Assembly (NCBI GenBank): GCA_965216605.1
Contig: CBDCGG010000002.1
Coordinates: 1,240,001 to 1,304,000 of the forward strand
Direction of reading: 5' to 3'
Origin: JABAAW01 sp965216605
GTDB taxonomy: Bacteria > Pseudomonadota > Alphaproteobacteria > JABAAW01
DNA: 64,000 bases
Position 1 is the stretch's first letter; the number at the start of each line of letters is the position of its first letter. Under the pieces are notes generated by a model. The model saw only the letters and a program-made list of their open reading frames with translations. It had not been told where the DNA came from and made no database searches. The translations under genes were made by a program, and so were the position numbers. Shown here piece by piece: positions 35,971 through 44,960 of the stretch.

Positions 35971-36978
35971 ATCTCTGTTGACACCCCTGTCCAGTTCTCG
36001 CTGCACGATATCGACAGCTCGGCAGGCTTTCTGCGCACGCCCTTCTTTCGAGAAGTCGTTGCTGCTCTGCAAGACAAGACAGCAGAACAGAGTCTAGTTC
36101 GTTTTGTCGGCGGCGCGGTACGGAACGCTCTGTTGGGCTTGGCTTGCAAGGATGTAGACTTGGCAACCCCTCTACAACCTCAAGAGGTGATCGAGCGATT
36201 ACAGGCACGAGGCTTGCGCGTCATCCCGACGGGCTTGTCGCACGGCACGGTGCGAGTGGTGGAGGAGTGTTCAGAAGGTGTCAGGGATAGTTGCGAGATC
36301 ACGACTTTACGGCGTGATGTTGAGACTTACGGTCGTCGCGCTCGCGTGGCTTTCACGGACGACTGGGCGGCGGATGCTTTACGGCGAGATTTCACGGTGA
36401 ATGCTTTGTCGTTCGATCCTACGACGGGCGAGGGTTGGGATTATGTGGGCGGACTTGCCGATTTGCGCGCCGCTCGCTTGCGCTTTATCGGCGTTGCCTC
36501 AGAGCGGATTGTTGAGGATTACTTGCGTATTTTGCGATTGTTTCGTTTTACCTCGCAGTATCCTGGGTTTGTTGCGGAGGAGGCTGGGTTGCGTGCTTGT
36601 TGTGAGCATCAGGGGGGCTTGTCGGAGTTATCTGGGGAGCGTATAGCGAGCGAGTTGTTGTTGTTGTTGGGCGGGGAGGATCCTTGCCGCGCGTTGCGCT
36701 TGATGGAGAGCTGGGGAGTTTGTGCGGTTGCGGGCTGGCGTTTTTCGGAGAAAGTTCTTTCTGCTTTGGAGCGGATGATTGCCTTTGAACGCGAGATGAA
36801 TTGCGAGGACGCATCTCGTCGACTGCTGTTTCTCGTGGCACTCGGCGAGGAGGAGGGGGAGGGAAAACTGAAAAAAAAGTTGACGGATAGATTGATTTTT
36901 GCAACACTTCTACGGAAGCGACTTGTTTCGCTTGACAAGGGTTTGGGGGGTAGAATCTTGGGAGAAAGGGCTAGGTAA
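35971..36978 (+). CDS. CCA tRNA nucleotidyltransferase / poly(A) polymerase family
   Basis: Class II nucleotidyltransferase that adds or repairs tRNA 3'-CCA. Seen: RFVGGAVRNALLG (the usual GGxVRD loop, here with Asn), KDVDLAT with the catalytic DxD, HGTVRV, RRDFTVNALSFDP and EDYLRILRLFRF. The cell needs it because tRNA-Thr has no encoded CCA. Oddity: after the in-frame DUF1285 TGA the codons run to the GG motif without ATG, GTG or TTG; the first TTG (36133) would delete the active-site loop. ATC at 35971, nine bases after AGAAGG, is the best start. About 335 aa, shorter than the usual ~400. Alternatives: CTG at 36001, readthrough of the TGA, or a sequence error. Confidence 0.82.
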   Translation: MSVDTPVQFSLHDIDSSAGFLRTPFFREVVAALQDKTAEQSLVRFVGGAVRNALLGLACKDVDLATPLQPQEVIERLQARGLRVIPTGLSHGTVRVVEECSEGVRDSCEITTLRRDVETYGRRARVAFTDDWAADALRRDFTVNALSFDPTTGEGWDYVGGLADLRAARLRFIGVASERIVEDYLRILRLFRFTSQYPGFVAEEAGLRACCEHQGGLSELSGERIASELLLLLGGEDPCRALRLMESWGVCAVAGWRFSEKVLSALERMIAFEREMNCEDASRRLLFLVALGEEEGEGKLKKKLTDRLIFATLLRKRLVSLDKGLGGRILGERAR

Positions 36979-37093
36979 AGAAAGGGGCTTACATACTTCC
37001 CCCCCATATTTTCTTCCTATCAGGAGGTTATGAATCTTCGTTATCATTTTAGTAAATAATTCATTGGCGTATCAATTTTTTCAAGTTTCTTTT

Positions 37094-38290
37094 CTAGCTA
37101 TCAGATTTTTTCGATGGCAGTAGGAACTCGCGTCCGAGTTTGACGCGCTCTTTTCCGTTGTAGCTGACGATGTCGGCGGTCGCTTGGGTTTCGCTCCATT
37201 TTTCGGGCAAGTAAGAACCCGTCCCGATCGTCTCTACGGGCACCTCTGCCAGAGCAAACGCGGCACATTTCTCCGCTGTGAAGCCGCTGGAGGCGACCAC
37301 TCCTACCTTGCCAAAGCCCGCTTTGTTTAATTGCTCGCGCATGTGCCACACGGCAGCCGCCGAGACGCCCGTTCCGATCAAGTGTCTTAGGACGGTTTCG
37401 TTGCGATAGCCGCGCAAGGAACGCGGTGCGTTTCGCTCTAGGACGGCGTAGCTGCGGGCGGTATCTAATCCCTCGACGAAGCGTCCTCCGTGCGTATCTA
37501 TGCGCACGGCGAGTTCTCTTTGTGCGACGCGCTCTGGAAAGCGCGTGCATACTGCGAGCGCATCGGTGATCTCGCGTCCGAAGTAGTCGACGAGCACGAC
37601 GAGTTTTTGTTGCGGAAAGGTTTCGGCGAACATTTCGGCGGCGCGCAGGGTTGAGCCTGCGTATCCGATGAGTCCGTGTGGCATTGTTCCTGCTCCTTCT
37701 TTTTGTGCGAAGAAGTGAGCGGTTGCGTGCGCGGCGCATCCGATGAATCCTCGCGCTCCTTTTTCTTGCGTGGCTTTTTGGGATCCTACGGATGCTCCGT
37801 AGGCTGCCATTTCGGTCATTTCGATTCCAGCGCAATGGCGCGCTTCCATGGCGAGGAAGGCTACGCGGGGTAGTGTGATGCATATATCGAATGCGTTGTT
37901 GGCGGTGACCGAGCAGAAGCCGATTTTTTGTAGCAGCAGTGTTTCTAGCGGAGCGAGGAAGGCGTATGATCCTTCGATATAGCATAGGGTTTCTCCTGCG
38001 CCGGCCCATTCTCCTTCTTGGAAGCATTGTTGTAGATCGAGTTTTTCGCTGTGCTGTTGTGCTATTCGTTCTAGCCAAGCGAGCGCGAGTGCTGAGGCGC
38101 ACAGGACGGGTCTTCGCATGAAGAGTGCGTATTGCACGCGCGCGTCGCCGTATTGTTGGACGACTTGGCGTGTTCTGATGAAGTAGGAATCGCTCCACCC
38201 TTCGAGCGTTTTGTTGTCGGTGGCGGAGAGTTCTTCGGCGAATCTCGAATTAGAGATTTTTGTGCCTTGCTGTGTTTTGTCTCCTGCCAT
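37094..38290 (-). CDS. pncB: Nicotinate phosphoribosyltransferase
   Basis: Makes nicotinate mononucleotide from nicotinate and PRPP in NAD salvage. 398 aa, normal length. Seen: LEGWSDSYFIRTRQVVQ near the N-terminus (active-site Tyr/Arg region), ETLLLQKIGFCSVTANNA, EARHCAGIEMTEMAAYGASVG (substrate site), GTMPHGLIGYAG with the phosphorylatable His, VLVDYFGREIT, VRIDTHGGRF, and VVASSGFTAEKC (PRPP phosphate loop). 38 bp downstream of the DAHP synthase stop, so the two may share a leftward transcript. The 36979-37093 gap to the CCA gene is convergent; nothing firm is seen in it. Confidence 0.93.
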   Translation of the reverse strand: MAGDKTQQGTKISNSRFAEELSATDNKTLEGWSDSYFIRTRQVVQQYGDARVQYALFMRRPVLCASALALAWLERIAQQHSEKLDLQQCFQEGEWAGAGETLCYIEGSYAFLAPLETLLLQKIGFCSVTANNAFDICITLPRVAFLAMEARHCAGIEMTEMAAYGASVGSQKATQEKGARGFIGCAAHATAHFFAQKEGAGTMPHGLIGYAGSTLRAAEMFAETFPQQKLVVLVDYFGREITDALAVCTRFPERVAQRELAVRIDTHGGRFVEGLDTARSYAVLERNAPRSLRGYRNETVLRHLIGTGVSAAAVWHMREQLNKAGFGKVGVVASSGFTAEKCAAFALAEVPVETIGTGSYLPEKWSETQATADIVSYNGKERVKLGREFLLPSKKSDS

Positions 38291-38328
38291 GCTTTTGTTG
38301 AATGCTTGTGTTGAGGAGTAGGATTTAT

Positions 38329-39738
38329 TCAGGGGGTTTTTTTCTGATGTTTAGCGAGCAGGTTTGCGACGAGGAATCCTACTTCTAGTGCTTGTTCTGC
38401 GTTGAGTCTGGGATCGCAATGTGTGTGATATCGATCGGCTAGGTTTTCTTCTTTTAGCGCGCGTGCGCCGCCGATGCATTCGGTGACTGCCTCGCCGGTC
38501 ATTTCCAGATGGATTCCTCCTGGCCATGTTTTTTCGGCTTTGTGTATTGCGAAGAAGTTTTCTATTTCTTGCATGATTGTTTGGAACGATCGAGTTTTGT
38601 ATCCGTTATTGGCTTTGATGGTATTGCCGTGCATGGGGTCGCAGATCCAGAGTATTTCGCGTCCTTCCTGTTGGATTCGTCGTAGCAGGGGGGGTAGTGC
38701 TTTGTTAATTTTTTCTGCTCCCATGCGGATGATGAGCGAGATTCGTCCTGCTTTATTTTGGGGATTTAGCAGGTCGAGTAGTTGTATGAGTTCGTCGTGC
38801 TTGGCGTCTGCGCTGCATTTTACGCCGAGCGGATTATGGACGCCGCTGAGGAATTGTGCGTGTGCGCCTTGTGGCGAGCGGGTGCGTTCGCCGAGCCAGA
38901 GCATATGGGCGGAGCAATCGTAGTATTGTCCGTTGAGGCTATCTTTTCGGGTGAGCGCCTCTTCGTAGTTGAGGAGGAGTGCTTCGTGGCTTGTGTAGAA
39001 GTCGGTTTCGCGCACTTGTGCGACGGCTTGCGAGGTGATGCCGCAGGCTTCCATGAAGGCGATGGCTTCGGTGATGCGTTGTGCGATATCGCGGTAGGCG
39101 ATGTGGGGGGGACTTTCTTTGACGAAGTTGTGCGTCCATTGGTGGACTTTGTGTAGGTCGGCGAATCCTCCTTGCGTGAAGGCTCTGAGCAGGTTCAGCG
39201 TTCCTGACGACTGGTGATAGGCTTGGATCAAGCGTTGCGGATCGGGGGTGCGTGCGGCGGTGTTGGGGGCGAGGTCGTTGATCGAGTCGCCGAAGTAGCT
39301 GGGAATTTCTTGCCCTTCGTGGGTTTCGGTGGGCGAGGAGCGGGGCTTGGCGAACTGCCCGGCGACGCGACCGATTTTGACGACGGGGCAGGTTGCCGAG
39401 AAGGTGAGCACGACCGCCATTTCCAAGATGACTTTCAGCAGGTCTCGAATGCTTTCGGCGGAGTATTGTGCGAAGGCTTCGGCGCAATCGCCGCCTTGTA
39501 GAACGAATCTTTGTCCTTGGGTGGCTTGGGCTAGCCGTCGTTCTAGCGCTCGTGCTTCGCCGGCGAAGACGAGGGGGGGGAGGTGTTCCAGTTGTCGTTC
39601 GGCGGCTTGAAGGGCTACGGGGTTGGGGTATAGGGGCATGTGGAGACGCGGCAGGCTACGCCAGGAATCTTTTGTCCAGTTGGCTTCGCTCTTTACGGCG
39701 GAGGGCTTGGCAGCGGAGGGTGGGGCTATTTTTGTCAT
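38329..39738 (-). CDS. Class II (plant-type) DAHP synthase
   Basis: First step of the shikimate pathway: PEP + erythrose-4-P to 3-deoxy-D-arabino-heptulosonate-7-P. 469 aa from the ATG at 39738; the frame is open 45 codons further upstream, but that stretch is unlike the family and includes the 11-bp promoter-region repeats. Seen: KDSWRSLPRLHMPLYPN, FVLQGGDCAEAF (metal Cys), KIGRVAGQFAKPRS, DFYTSHEALLLNYEEALTR, GVHNPLGVKCS, WICDPMHGNT (metal His) and GGIHLEMTGEAVTEC. Supplies chorismate to the mutase-hisC-tyrA operon 9 kb away. Confidence 0.95.
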   Translation of the reverse strand: MTKIAPPSAAKPSAVKSEANWTKDSWRSLPRLHMPLYPNPVALQAAERQLEHLPPLVFAGEARALERRLAQATQGQRFVLQGGDCAEAFAQYSAESIRDLLKVILEMAVVLTFSATCPVVKIGRVAGQFAKPRSSPTETHEGQEIPSYFGDSINDLAPNTAARTPDPQRLIQAYHQSSGTLNLLRAFTQGGFADLHKVHQWTHNFVKESPPHIAYRDIAQRITEAIAFMEACGITSQAVAQVRETDFYTSHEALLLNYEEALTRKDSLNGQYYDCSAHMLWLGERTRSPQGAHAQFLSGVHNPLGVKCSADAKHDELIQLLDLLNPQNKAGRISLIIRMGAEKINKALPPLLRRIQQEGREILWICDPMHGNTIKANNGYKTRSFQTIMQEIENFFAIHKAEKTWPGGIHLEMTGEAVTECIGGARALKEENLADRYHTHCDPRLNAEQALEVGFLVANLLAKHQKKTP

Positions 39739-39829
39739 GCCTTGATAATAGCGGGGTAGGGAGGATGTTGCAAGAAATCTGTGGATAAGTGGATGGAGGC
39801 GGCTTGACGGAGCGGCGAGGATATGCGAA

Positions 39830-39873
39830 GAAATACGCAAGGAATACGCAAGGAATACGCAAAGAATCGGCAA
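39830..39873. repeat. 11-bp tandem repeat, 4 copies, upstream of mod
   Basis: GGAATACGCAA units run from 39830: G(A/G)AATACGCAA three times, then AGAATCGGCAA. The array lies between the divergent DAHP synthase and mod genes, 46 bp before the mod ATG, where copy number changes would alter promoter spacing. Confidence 0.9.
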
Positions 39874-39919
39874 GAAGTCGTTAGGGGGTTGTGCGATTCG
39901 TTTTGGAGAGGGTTGGGCT

Positions 39920-41548
39920 ATGCCTGAGTTGGAGTTTAGGGGGAAGTCGGTTGTCTATGCGCACCACTTGGGGGTTGCGATGCGTCCGCTTGTGCCTTGC
40001 GCGAAGAGGTCGGAGTTGGGGGCGGGGGGAGCGTTGGCGTTGGACGGAAATTTGATCGTACATGGCGATAATCTGCATGCTCTGAAGTCGCTGCTGCCGT
40101 GCTATAGGGGGCGTGTGAATTGCGTCTATATTGACCCTCCTTACAATACGGGCAACGAGGGCTGGTGCTACAACGACAAGGTGAACAGCCCTTTGATGCG
40201 GAAATGGCTGAAGGAGAACGGCGCGGTCGATAAGGAGGACTTGGTGCGCCACGACAAGTGGCTATGCATGATGTGGCCGCGCTTGCAGCTGTTGAAGGAG
40301 CTACTTGCCGACGACGGGGCTATCTTTATTTCTATCGACGACAACGAAGTCCACCATTTGCGTATGATAATGAACGAAATTTTTGGCGAAAAAAATTTTA
40401 AAGCTAATTTTATTTGGCAGCATAGAAAATCAAGTCAAAATGATATTGATATATCATTGTCGCATAATTATATTTTTTGCTATAGCAAAAATTCTGAAAA
40501 CTTTTGCTTTAACAGGCTTCTTGGTAAAGAGGATATATTTTCTAATCCTGATAACGACAAAAGAGGGGACTGGGTTGCCGACCCTATGGATGCTCCTGGG
40601 ATTCGAGAAAATTTAACATACGAAATCATTAATCCAAATACAAAGAAAGAGTATCTCCCTCCAGATGGCAGATGCTGGCGATTCACAAAGAAAAAATATG
40701 AAGATGCGTTAATTGACAATCGTATTGTTTTTGGAAAAACAGGAAATTCAAAACCACAGTACAAACGATTTAAATTTGAAGCCATGGAACGAGGCAAAAG
40801 CATTTTTACTTTATGGGACGATGCAGAAACTGCTGTGAATGGCACGCAACAAGTAATGGGAATTTTTGACGGCAAGAAAATTTTTGACACTCCAAAGCCT
40901 GTAGGGTTACTAAAAAAAATTATATCTATTGCTAGTGACGAAAATTCTATTATCCTTGACTCTTTTGCGGGGTCAGGCACGACCGCGCACGCCGTGTTAG
41001 ATCTCAACAAAGAAGACGGCGGCTCACGCCAATTCATCCTCGTCGAGTGCGAAGACTACGCCGATAGCATCACCGCCGAGCGCGTGCGTCGCGTCATCAA
41101 AGGCATCCCCAACGCCAAGAAAGATTCGCTACGCGAAGGACTTGGCGGCACCTTCACCTACTGCACGCTAGGCGAAATCATGACCGTCGAAAATATGCTA
41201 AAAGAAAAAAAGTTTCCCTCCTACGAAAGTCTCGCAAGCCATGTCTTCTCCGTCGCCACAGCAGGTAAATGCCTCCCCTCCATCCCCACAGAAAAAGCGC
41301 GTGGCAAAGACGGCTTGTTAGGCGCGCTCGACGATTGCCTCTACTACCTCATCTACCAACCCAACCTGAAGTTCATGGAAAGCAACGAATCCGCCCTCAA
41401 CATCACACGCGCGCTGCGTATCGTCGAAGACATCAAAACTAAGAAAAAGAAAAAAGCCGTCGTCTTCGCAACCCAAGTGTTTCTCGACCAGAAAGACTTA
41501 AGGAAATACCATATTACCTTCTCCCAACTACCCTATTGCATAGAATAA
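39920..41548 (+). CDS. mod: Type III restriction-modification, Mod (N6-adenine methyltransferase)
   Basis: Beta-class methyltransferase: motif IV DPPYNTG at 72-78 comes before motif I DSFAGSGTT at 347-355, with the target-recognition region between. 542 aa. ATG at 39920 with a GAGAGGG site. Mod both methylates and gives sequence specificity to the Mod-Res complex. Base composition is mosaic: host-like to about 40375, strongly AT-rich from 40378 to about 40960, host-like again after. The AT-rich part coincides with the recognition domain, as after a domain swap. Followed by res after a 19-bp gap. Confidence 0.93.
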   Translation: MPELEFRGKSVVYAHHLGVAMRPLVPCAKRSELGAGGALALDGNLIVHGDNLHALKSLLPCYRGRVNCVYIDPPYNTGNEGWCYNDKVNSPLMRKWLKENGAVDKEDLVRHDKWLCMMWPRLQLLKELLADDGAIFISIDDNEVHHLRMIMNEIFGEKNFKANFIWQHRKSSQNDIDISLSHNYIFCYSKNSENFCFNRLLGKEDIFSNPDNDKRGDWVADPMDAPGIRENLTYEIINPNTKKEYLPPDGRCWRFTKKKYEDALIDNRIVFGKTGNSKPQYKRFKFEAMERGKSIFTLWDDAETAVNGTQQVMGIFDGKKIFDTPKPVGLLKKIISIASDENSIILDSFAGSGTTAHAVLDLNKEDGGSRQFILVECEDYADSITAERVRRVIKGIPNAKKDSLREGLGGTFTYCTLGEIMTVENMLKEKKFPSYESLASHVFSVATAGKCLPSIPTEKARGKDGLLGALDDCLYYLIYQPNLKFMESNESALNITRALRIVEDIKTKKKKKAVVFATQVFLDQKDLRKYHITFSQLPYCIE

Positions 41549-41570
41549 TATAGAATAATATAGAATAATG
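41541..41570. repeat. 10-bp tandem repeat x3 across the mod-res junction
   Basis: TAGAATAATA is present at 41541, 41551 and (last base changed to G) 41561. It contains the mod stop codon in its first copy and the res ATG at the end of its third. Copy number sets the distance between stop and start, so it could tune coupling. Confidence 0.93.
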
Positions 41571-44066
41571 GAACTCAAACAATACCAAGAAAAAACCCTC
41601 GAAATCCTCGCGCGCTACACGCAAGCCATGCGCGACGAGCAGGCTTTAATGAATAAAAGAGGGAAAGTCCTCAAAGCAGGGGGATGCTCGCTCAGCAGCG
41701 ATGACAGAAATATAGCCAAGCGGGCTTGGGAAAAAATTAGCAAAATAGACCACATCAAACGCACGAGCGCCGACGGCGAATCTATTCCGCATGTCTGTAT
41801 GGAAATCCCCACCGGCGGAGGGAAAACCCTGCTAGGCGTCGCCGCCCTGAAACACCTGCTCACGCCAGAGGCAAAGTTTGTCCTGTGGGTCGTGCCTAGC
41901 AACGCTATCTACGACCAAACCCTCAAAGCCTTTCGCACATACGCCCATCCATACCGTAAAAAACTCGCATGGATAACAGGAAAAAAAATTAAGCTGTTTG
42001 AAAAAGATGACGATTTTACACAAAAAGACCTCGATCAGCATGTTTGCCTCATGCTGCTAAAATTTCCCGCCATCAACAGAGAAAAAAATAAAGACTTCCT
42101 GAAAATCTATCGAGACAGCAACTCCTACCACTCTATGTTTCCCGACGAGCAAAACATCCTCGCGCAACAACAGCTCCTGCAAAAATATCCCGATCTCGAA
42201 CAAGACGAAAACCGAGCCCGACACAGCTTGTTCAATGTTCTTAAAATTATCCGCCCGATCATCGTCCTAGACGAAGCGCACAAGGCTTACAAAGAAGAGC
42301 CAGAACAAAACAAAAACTTTGTCAACACGCTCAATCGACTCAATCCGCGCTTTGTCTTGGAACTATCCGCAACACCCAAATCCGTGAGCAATATCCTCGT
42401 CAAAATTTCAGGCGAAGAACTGGAAAGAGAAGAAATGATAAAAATGCCTCTAGAAATTCACAATCAGAAACAAAATAACTGGCAAAAAACATTGGAGTCC
42501 GCATACAATAAACAACAAGAACTTGAAGCAAACACACAAAACTTGGAAAGCAAAACACAACGCTATATCCATCCGATCGTCCTCGTGCGCGTCGAGCATA
42601 CAGGAAAATTACAACGAGAAAAAAACACCATTCACGCTGAAGATGTCAAAGATTATCTCATCAAAAACCTCTCCGTCCATGCCTCCTCCATCCGTATCCA
42701 ATCTTCCGAAAAAAAGGAACTGAAGGGCGAAAATCTAACCGAATCTCGTTGCGCGGTGCGTTGGATCATCACTAAAGACGCGCTCAAAGAAGGATGGGAT
42801 TGCGCCTTCGCCTACATATTAGTTCTGCTCGACAACACAAGAGCTCCCAGAGCCGTCACACAAATGGTCGGGCGAGTCTTGCGCCAACCCAATGCCCAAA
42901 AAGTCGAAGAAGACGAAACGCTGAATCGTTGCTATATCTATTGCAACCGCTTGGCAGTGGCAGAGACTCTGAAAATTGTGAGACAAGGGCTCAAGGACGA
43001 GGGACTCATTCATGTCAAAAATATCCTCGTAACCGATCACGACATTAAGGAAAGTGACAGAAAAAAGAGAATTATAAAACGTCGTGCAGAATACGAAAAC
43101 GCAGAAATCTTTTTACCTCGCGTCCTCCATAAAGACGAAGAAACAAAAAACGAATGGCGTTCTCTTAACTACGAGCGTGACATTCTTGCGTGGGTGGCTT
43201 GGAAAAATCTTAATATAGACAAAGTTTTTTCTCTGGAAATCCTGAAAAATGAAAAAGAAGACATACGAGAAGTAAATATTCATGGAGAAGAGACAGAACT
43301 TAAAGCAACATCTGTTTTACCTGTTACAAAATTTCTATTGAGCGACTTTACCAAATCTTTAATAGACATTATCCCTAATCCTTGGCAAGCAGCGCGCATC
43401 GCCAACAATTTTCTTGAGGGGTATAAAGCGCAAGGCTACGACGAAACCACCCTTGCCTATAATCGCGAGGATTTAACCTCTAACCTAAAAACAGCACTTA
43501 CAACAAAAATTATGAAAAGAACAAAAAAAATATTTGAAGAAAAAGTTTATCAAAAAAACATCTCCTTCCATTTAAAAGTTGATAAAAAATTCAGGTATGA
43601 GATGGAAAAATCTTTTGAATTTTCTCTTGCTCCTGACGAAATTGAGCCGCTAACAAACGAAGAAAGTAAACTTTTACAAAAAAGTCTTTTTGAACCCGTT
43701 TTCAAACATCATTTTAACAAATTGGAAGGAAATTTTGCGGTCTATTTGGATAACCACAAGACGCTAGAATGGTGGCACAGGGTGGCATCTATGCAAGACT
43801 ATCGTCTACAGGGTTGGCAAAAAAACTTTGTCCATCCCGACTTCGTCGCCGTGCGTAAGGACAAGCGTATTTTTGTCTTCGAAACTAAGGGCGACCAATT
43901 CAAAGGCAACGACGATACGAACTACAAAGAAGATCTTCTTAATATTCTTGAAAATGCTTCCAAGCATATTGTCGAGGGAGGCAAAATAGAAACACCTAGC
44001 ATCACTTTAAGAATACTCTTTCAGAGTAGCTGGAAAAACGATGCCAACAGAGCCCTCACCTCCTAA
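41568..44066 (+). CDS. res: Type III restriction-modification, Res (helicase-nuclease)
   Basis: ATP-dependent translocase-endonuclease subunit, active with Mod. 832 aa. Order: SF2 helicase with Walker A PTGGGKT (81-87), DEAH at 235-238, motif III LELSATPKS, motif VI TQMVGRVLRQP, then a C-terminal PD-(D/E)xK nuclease (PDFVAV with D758, FETKG with E772 and K774). WDCAFAYILVLLDN sits between motifs as in other Res proteins. No ribosome site beyond the AT-rich repeat, so translation probably depends on mod. Like mod, part of the coding sequence is AT-rich (43000-43700). Confidence 0.94.
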   Translation: MELKQYQEKTLEILARYTQAMRDEQALMNKRGKVLKAGGCSLSSDDRNIAKRAWEKISKIDHIKRTSADGESIPHVCMEIPTGGGKTLLGVAALKHLLTPEAKFVLWVVPSNAIYDQTLKAFRTYAHPYRKKLAWITGKKIKLFEKDDDFTQKDLDQHVCLMLLKFPAINREKNKDFLKIYRDSNSYHSMFPDEQNILAQQQLLQKYPDLEQDENRARHSLFNVLKIIRPIIVLDEAHKAYKEEPEQNKNFVNTLNRLNPRFVLELSATPKSVSNILVKISGEELEREEMIKMPLEIHNQKQNNWQKTLESAYNKQQELEANTQNLESKTQRYIHPIVLVRVEHTGKLQREKNTIHAEDVKDYLIKNLSVHASSIRIQSSEKKELKGENLTESRCAVRWIITKDALKEGWDCAFAYILVLLDNTRAPRAVTQMVGRVLRQPNAQKVEEDETLNRCYIYCNRLAVAETLKIVRQGLKDEGLIHVKNILVTDHDIKESDRKKRIIKRRAEYENAEIFLPRVLHKDEETKNEWRSLNYERDILAWVAWKNLNIDKVFSLEILKNEKEDIREVNIHGEETELKATSVLPVTKFLLSDFTKSLIDIIPNPWQAARIANNFLEGYKAQGYDETTLAYNREDLTSNLKTALTTKIMKRTKKIFEEKVYQKNISFHLKVDKKFRYEMEKSFEFSLAPDEIEPLTNEESKLLQKSLFEPVFKHHFNKLEGNFAVYLDNHKTLEWWHRVASMQDYRLQGWQKNFVHPDFVAVRKDKRIFVFETKGDQFKGNDDTNYKEDLLNILENASKHIVEGGKIETPSITLRILFQSSWKNDANRALTS

Positions 44067-44116
44067 CCTTTCGCCAACCTCTTCATCCCTCCCTCAACCC
44101 TAACAAAGAGAACGCC

Positions 44117-44896
44117 ATGCCCTCCTCCTCCTTCCGCGAGCATCTATCTCAAAACAAAACCTCGCCTTGTGCCTCCCTCGGTGTCTGGGCTTCCTCTTGC
44201 AGCCCGAATGTCGTCGAAGTGCTGGCAGAAGTAGGCTTCGACTGGATGCTGCTCGATTGCGAACACGCACCACGCGATATGGCAACCTGCCTCCAAGAGT
44301 TACGCATCCTCGAAGCCTCCCCGACCATCCCGCTCGTGCGCGTCGCGTGGAACGATCCTGTGTTGCTCAAGAAAATTCTTGATATCGGAGCAGAAAATAT
44401 AATGGTGCCAATGGTCAACTCCGCCGAAGAAGCACGCCAAGCCGTGCGAGCTATCCATTATCCTCCGCGCGGCATCCGCGGCGCAGCCTCAGGGATTCGC
44501 GCCTCGCGCTACGGACGCGACAACAAAACATACTTTCAAAACGCCAATCCCTTTCTGATCGTCCAAATCGAAACGCAACTCGCCCTGAAAAACTTGCAAG
44601 ACATCGCCGCAACCGAAGGAGTCGATGCCGTCTTCTTCGGTCCCACAGACCTCTCGGCAGACATGGGACTATTAGGACAGCCCGCCCATCCTCAAGTCGT
44701 AGAAAGCATCGGCAAGGCGATCGCAAGCGTGCAAAAAAATAATCCCTGCCACACAGGAGTCCTCTCGCCCAGCGTCGATGCGCTAGAGTCTTTCTTGGCA
44801 ACCGACGCAGACTTCGTCAGCGTTACAAGCGATTTGGGAATGCTACTGCGTGCCGCAGAAAAAACCCTGCAGGACACAAGAAAAATACAAAAGTAG
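44117..44896 (+). CDS. HpcH/HpaI family aldolase
   Basis: Metal-dependent class II aldolase family cleaving 4-hydroxy-2-oxo acids (for example 4-hydroxy-2-oxoheptanedioate) or dehydro-deoxy-glucarate to pyruvate plus an aldehyde. 259 aa. Seen: LGVWASSCSPNVVEVLAEVG, DWMLLDCEHAP (catalytic His), PLVRVAWNDP, ILDIGAENIMVPMVNSAEEA, GIRGAASGIRASRYG, IVQIETQLAL (metal Glu), FFGPTDLSADMG (metal Asp). Substrate cannot be read. 50 bp after res and same strand, with no functional link apparent. Confidence 0.93.
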   Translation: MPSSSFREHLSQNKTSPCASLGVWASSCSPNVVEVLAEVGFDWMLLDCEHAPRDMATCLQELRILEASPTIPLVRVAWNDPVLLKKILDIGAENIMVPMVNSAEEARQAVRAIHYPPRGIRGAASGIRASRYGRDNKTYFQNANPFLIVQIETQLALKNLQDIAATEGVDAVFFGPTDLSADMGLLGQPAHPQVVESIGKAIASVQKNNPCHTGVLSPSVDALESFLATDADFVSVTSDLGMLLRAAEKTLQDTRKIQK

Positions 44897-44902
44897 AACG
44901 AG

Positions 44903-44950
44903 TATCTAACCTTCTATCTAACTTTCTATCTAACTTTCTATCTAACTTTA
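44903..44950. repeat. 12-bp tandem repeat, 4 copies, between convergent genes
   Basis: TATCTAACTTTC repeats at 44903, 44915, 44927 and 44939 with a single change in the first and last copies. It fills the 64-bp gap between the aldolase and the ABC ATPase gene. Confidence 0.94.
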
Positions 44951-44960
44951 TTGGCTCGCG

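Noticed and set aside
37023..37059. AGGAGGTT followed by a 9-codon frame MNLRYHFSK
   Set aside because: Only two bases separate the GGAGG from the ATG, and nothing downstream on that strand would use it.
39780..39788. Perfect DnaA box TGTGGATAA between DAHP synthase and mod
   Set aside because: A single 9-mer is expected by chance about once per window of this size; no cluster around it.
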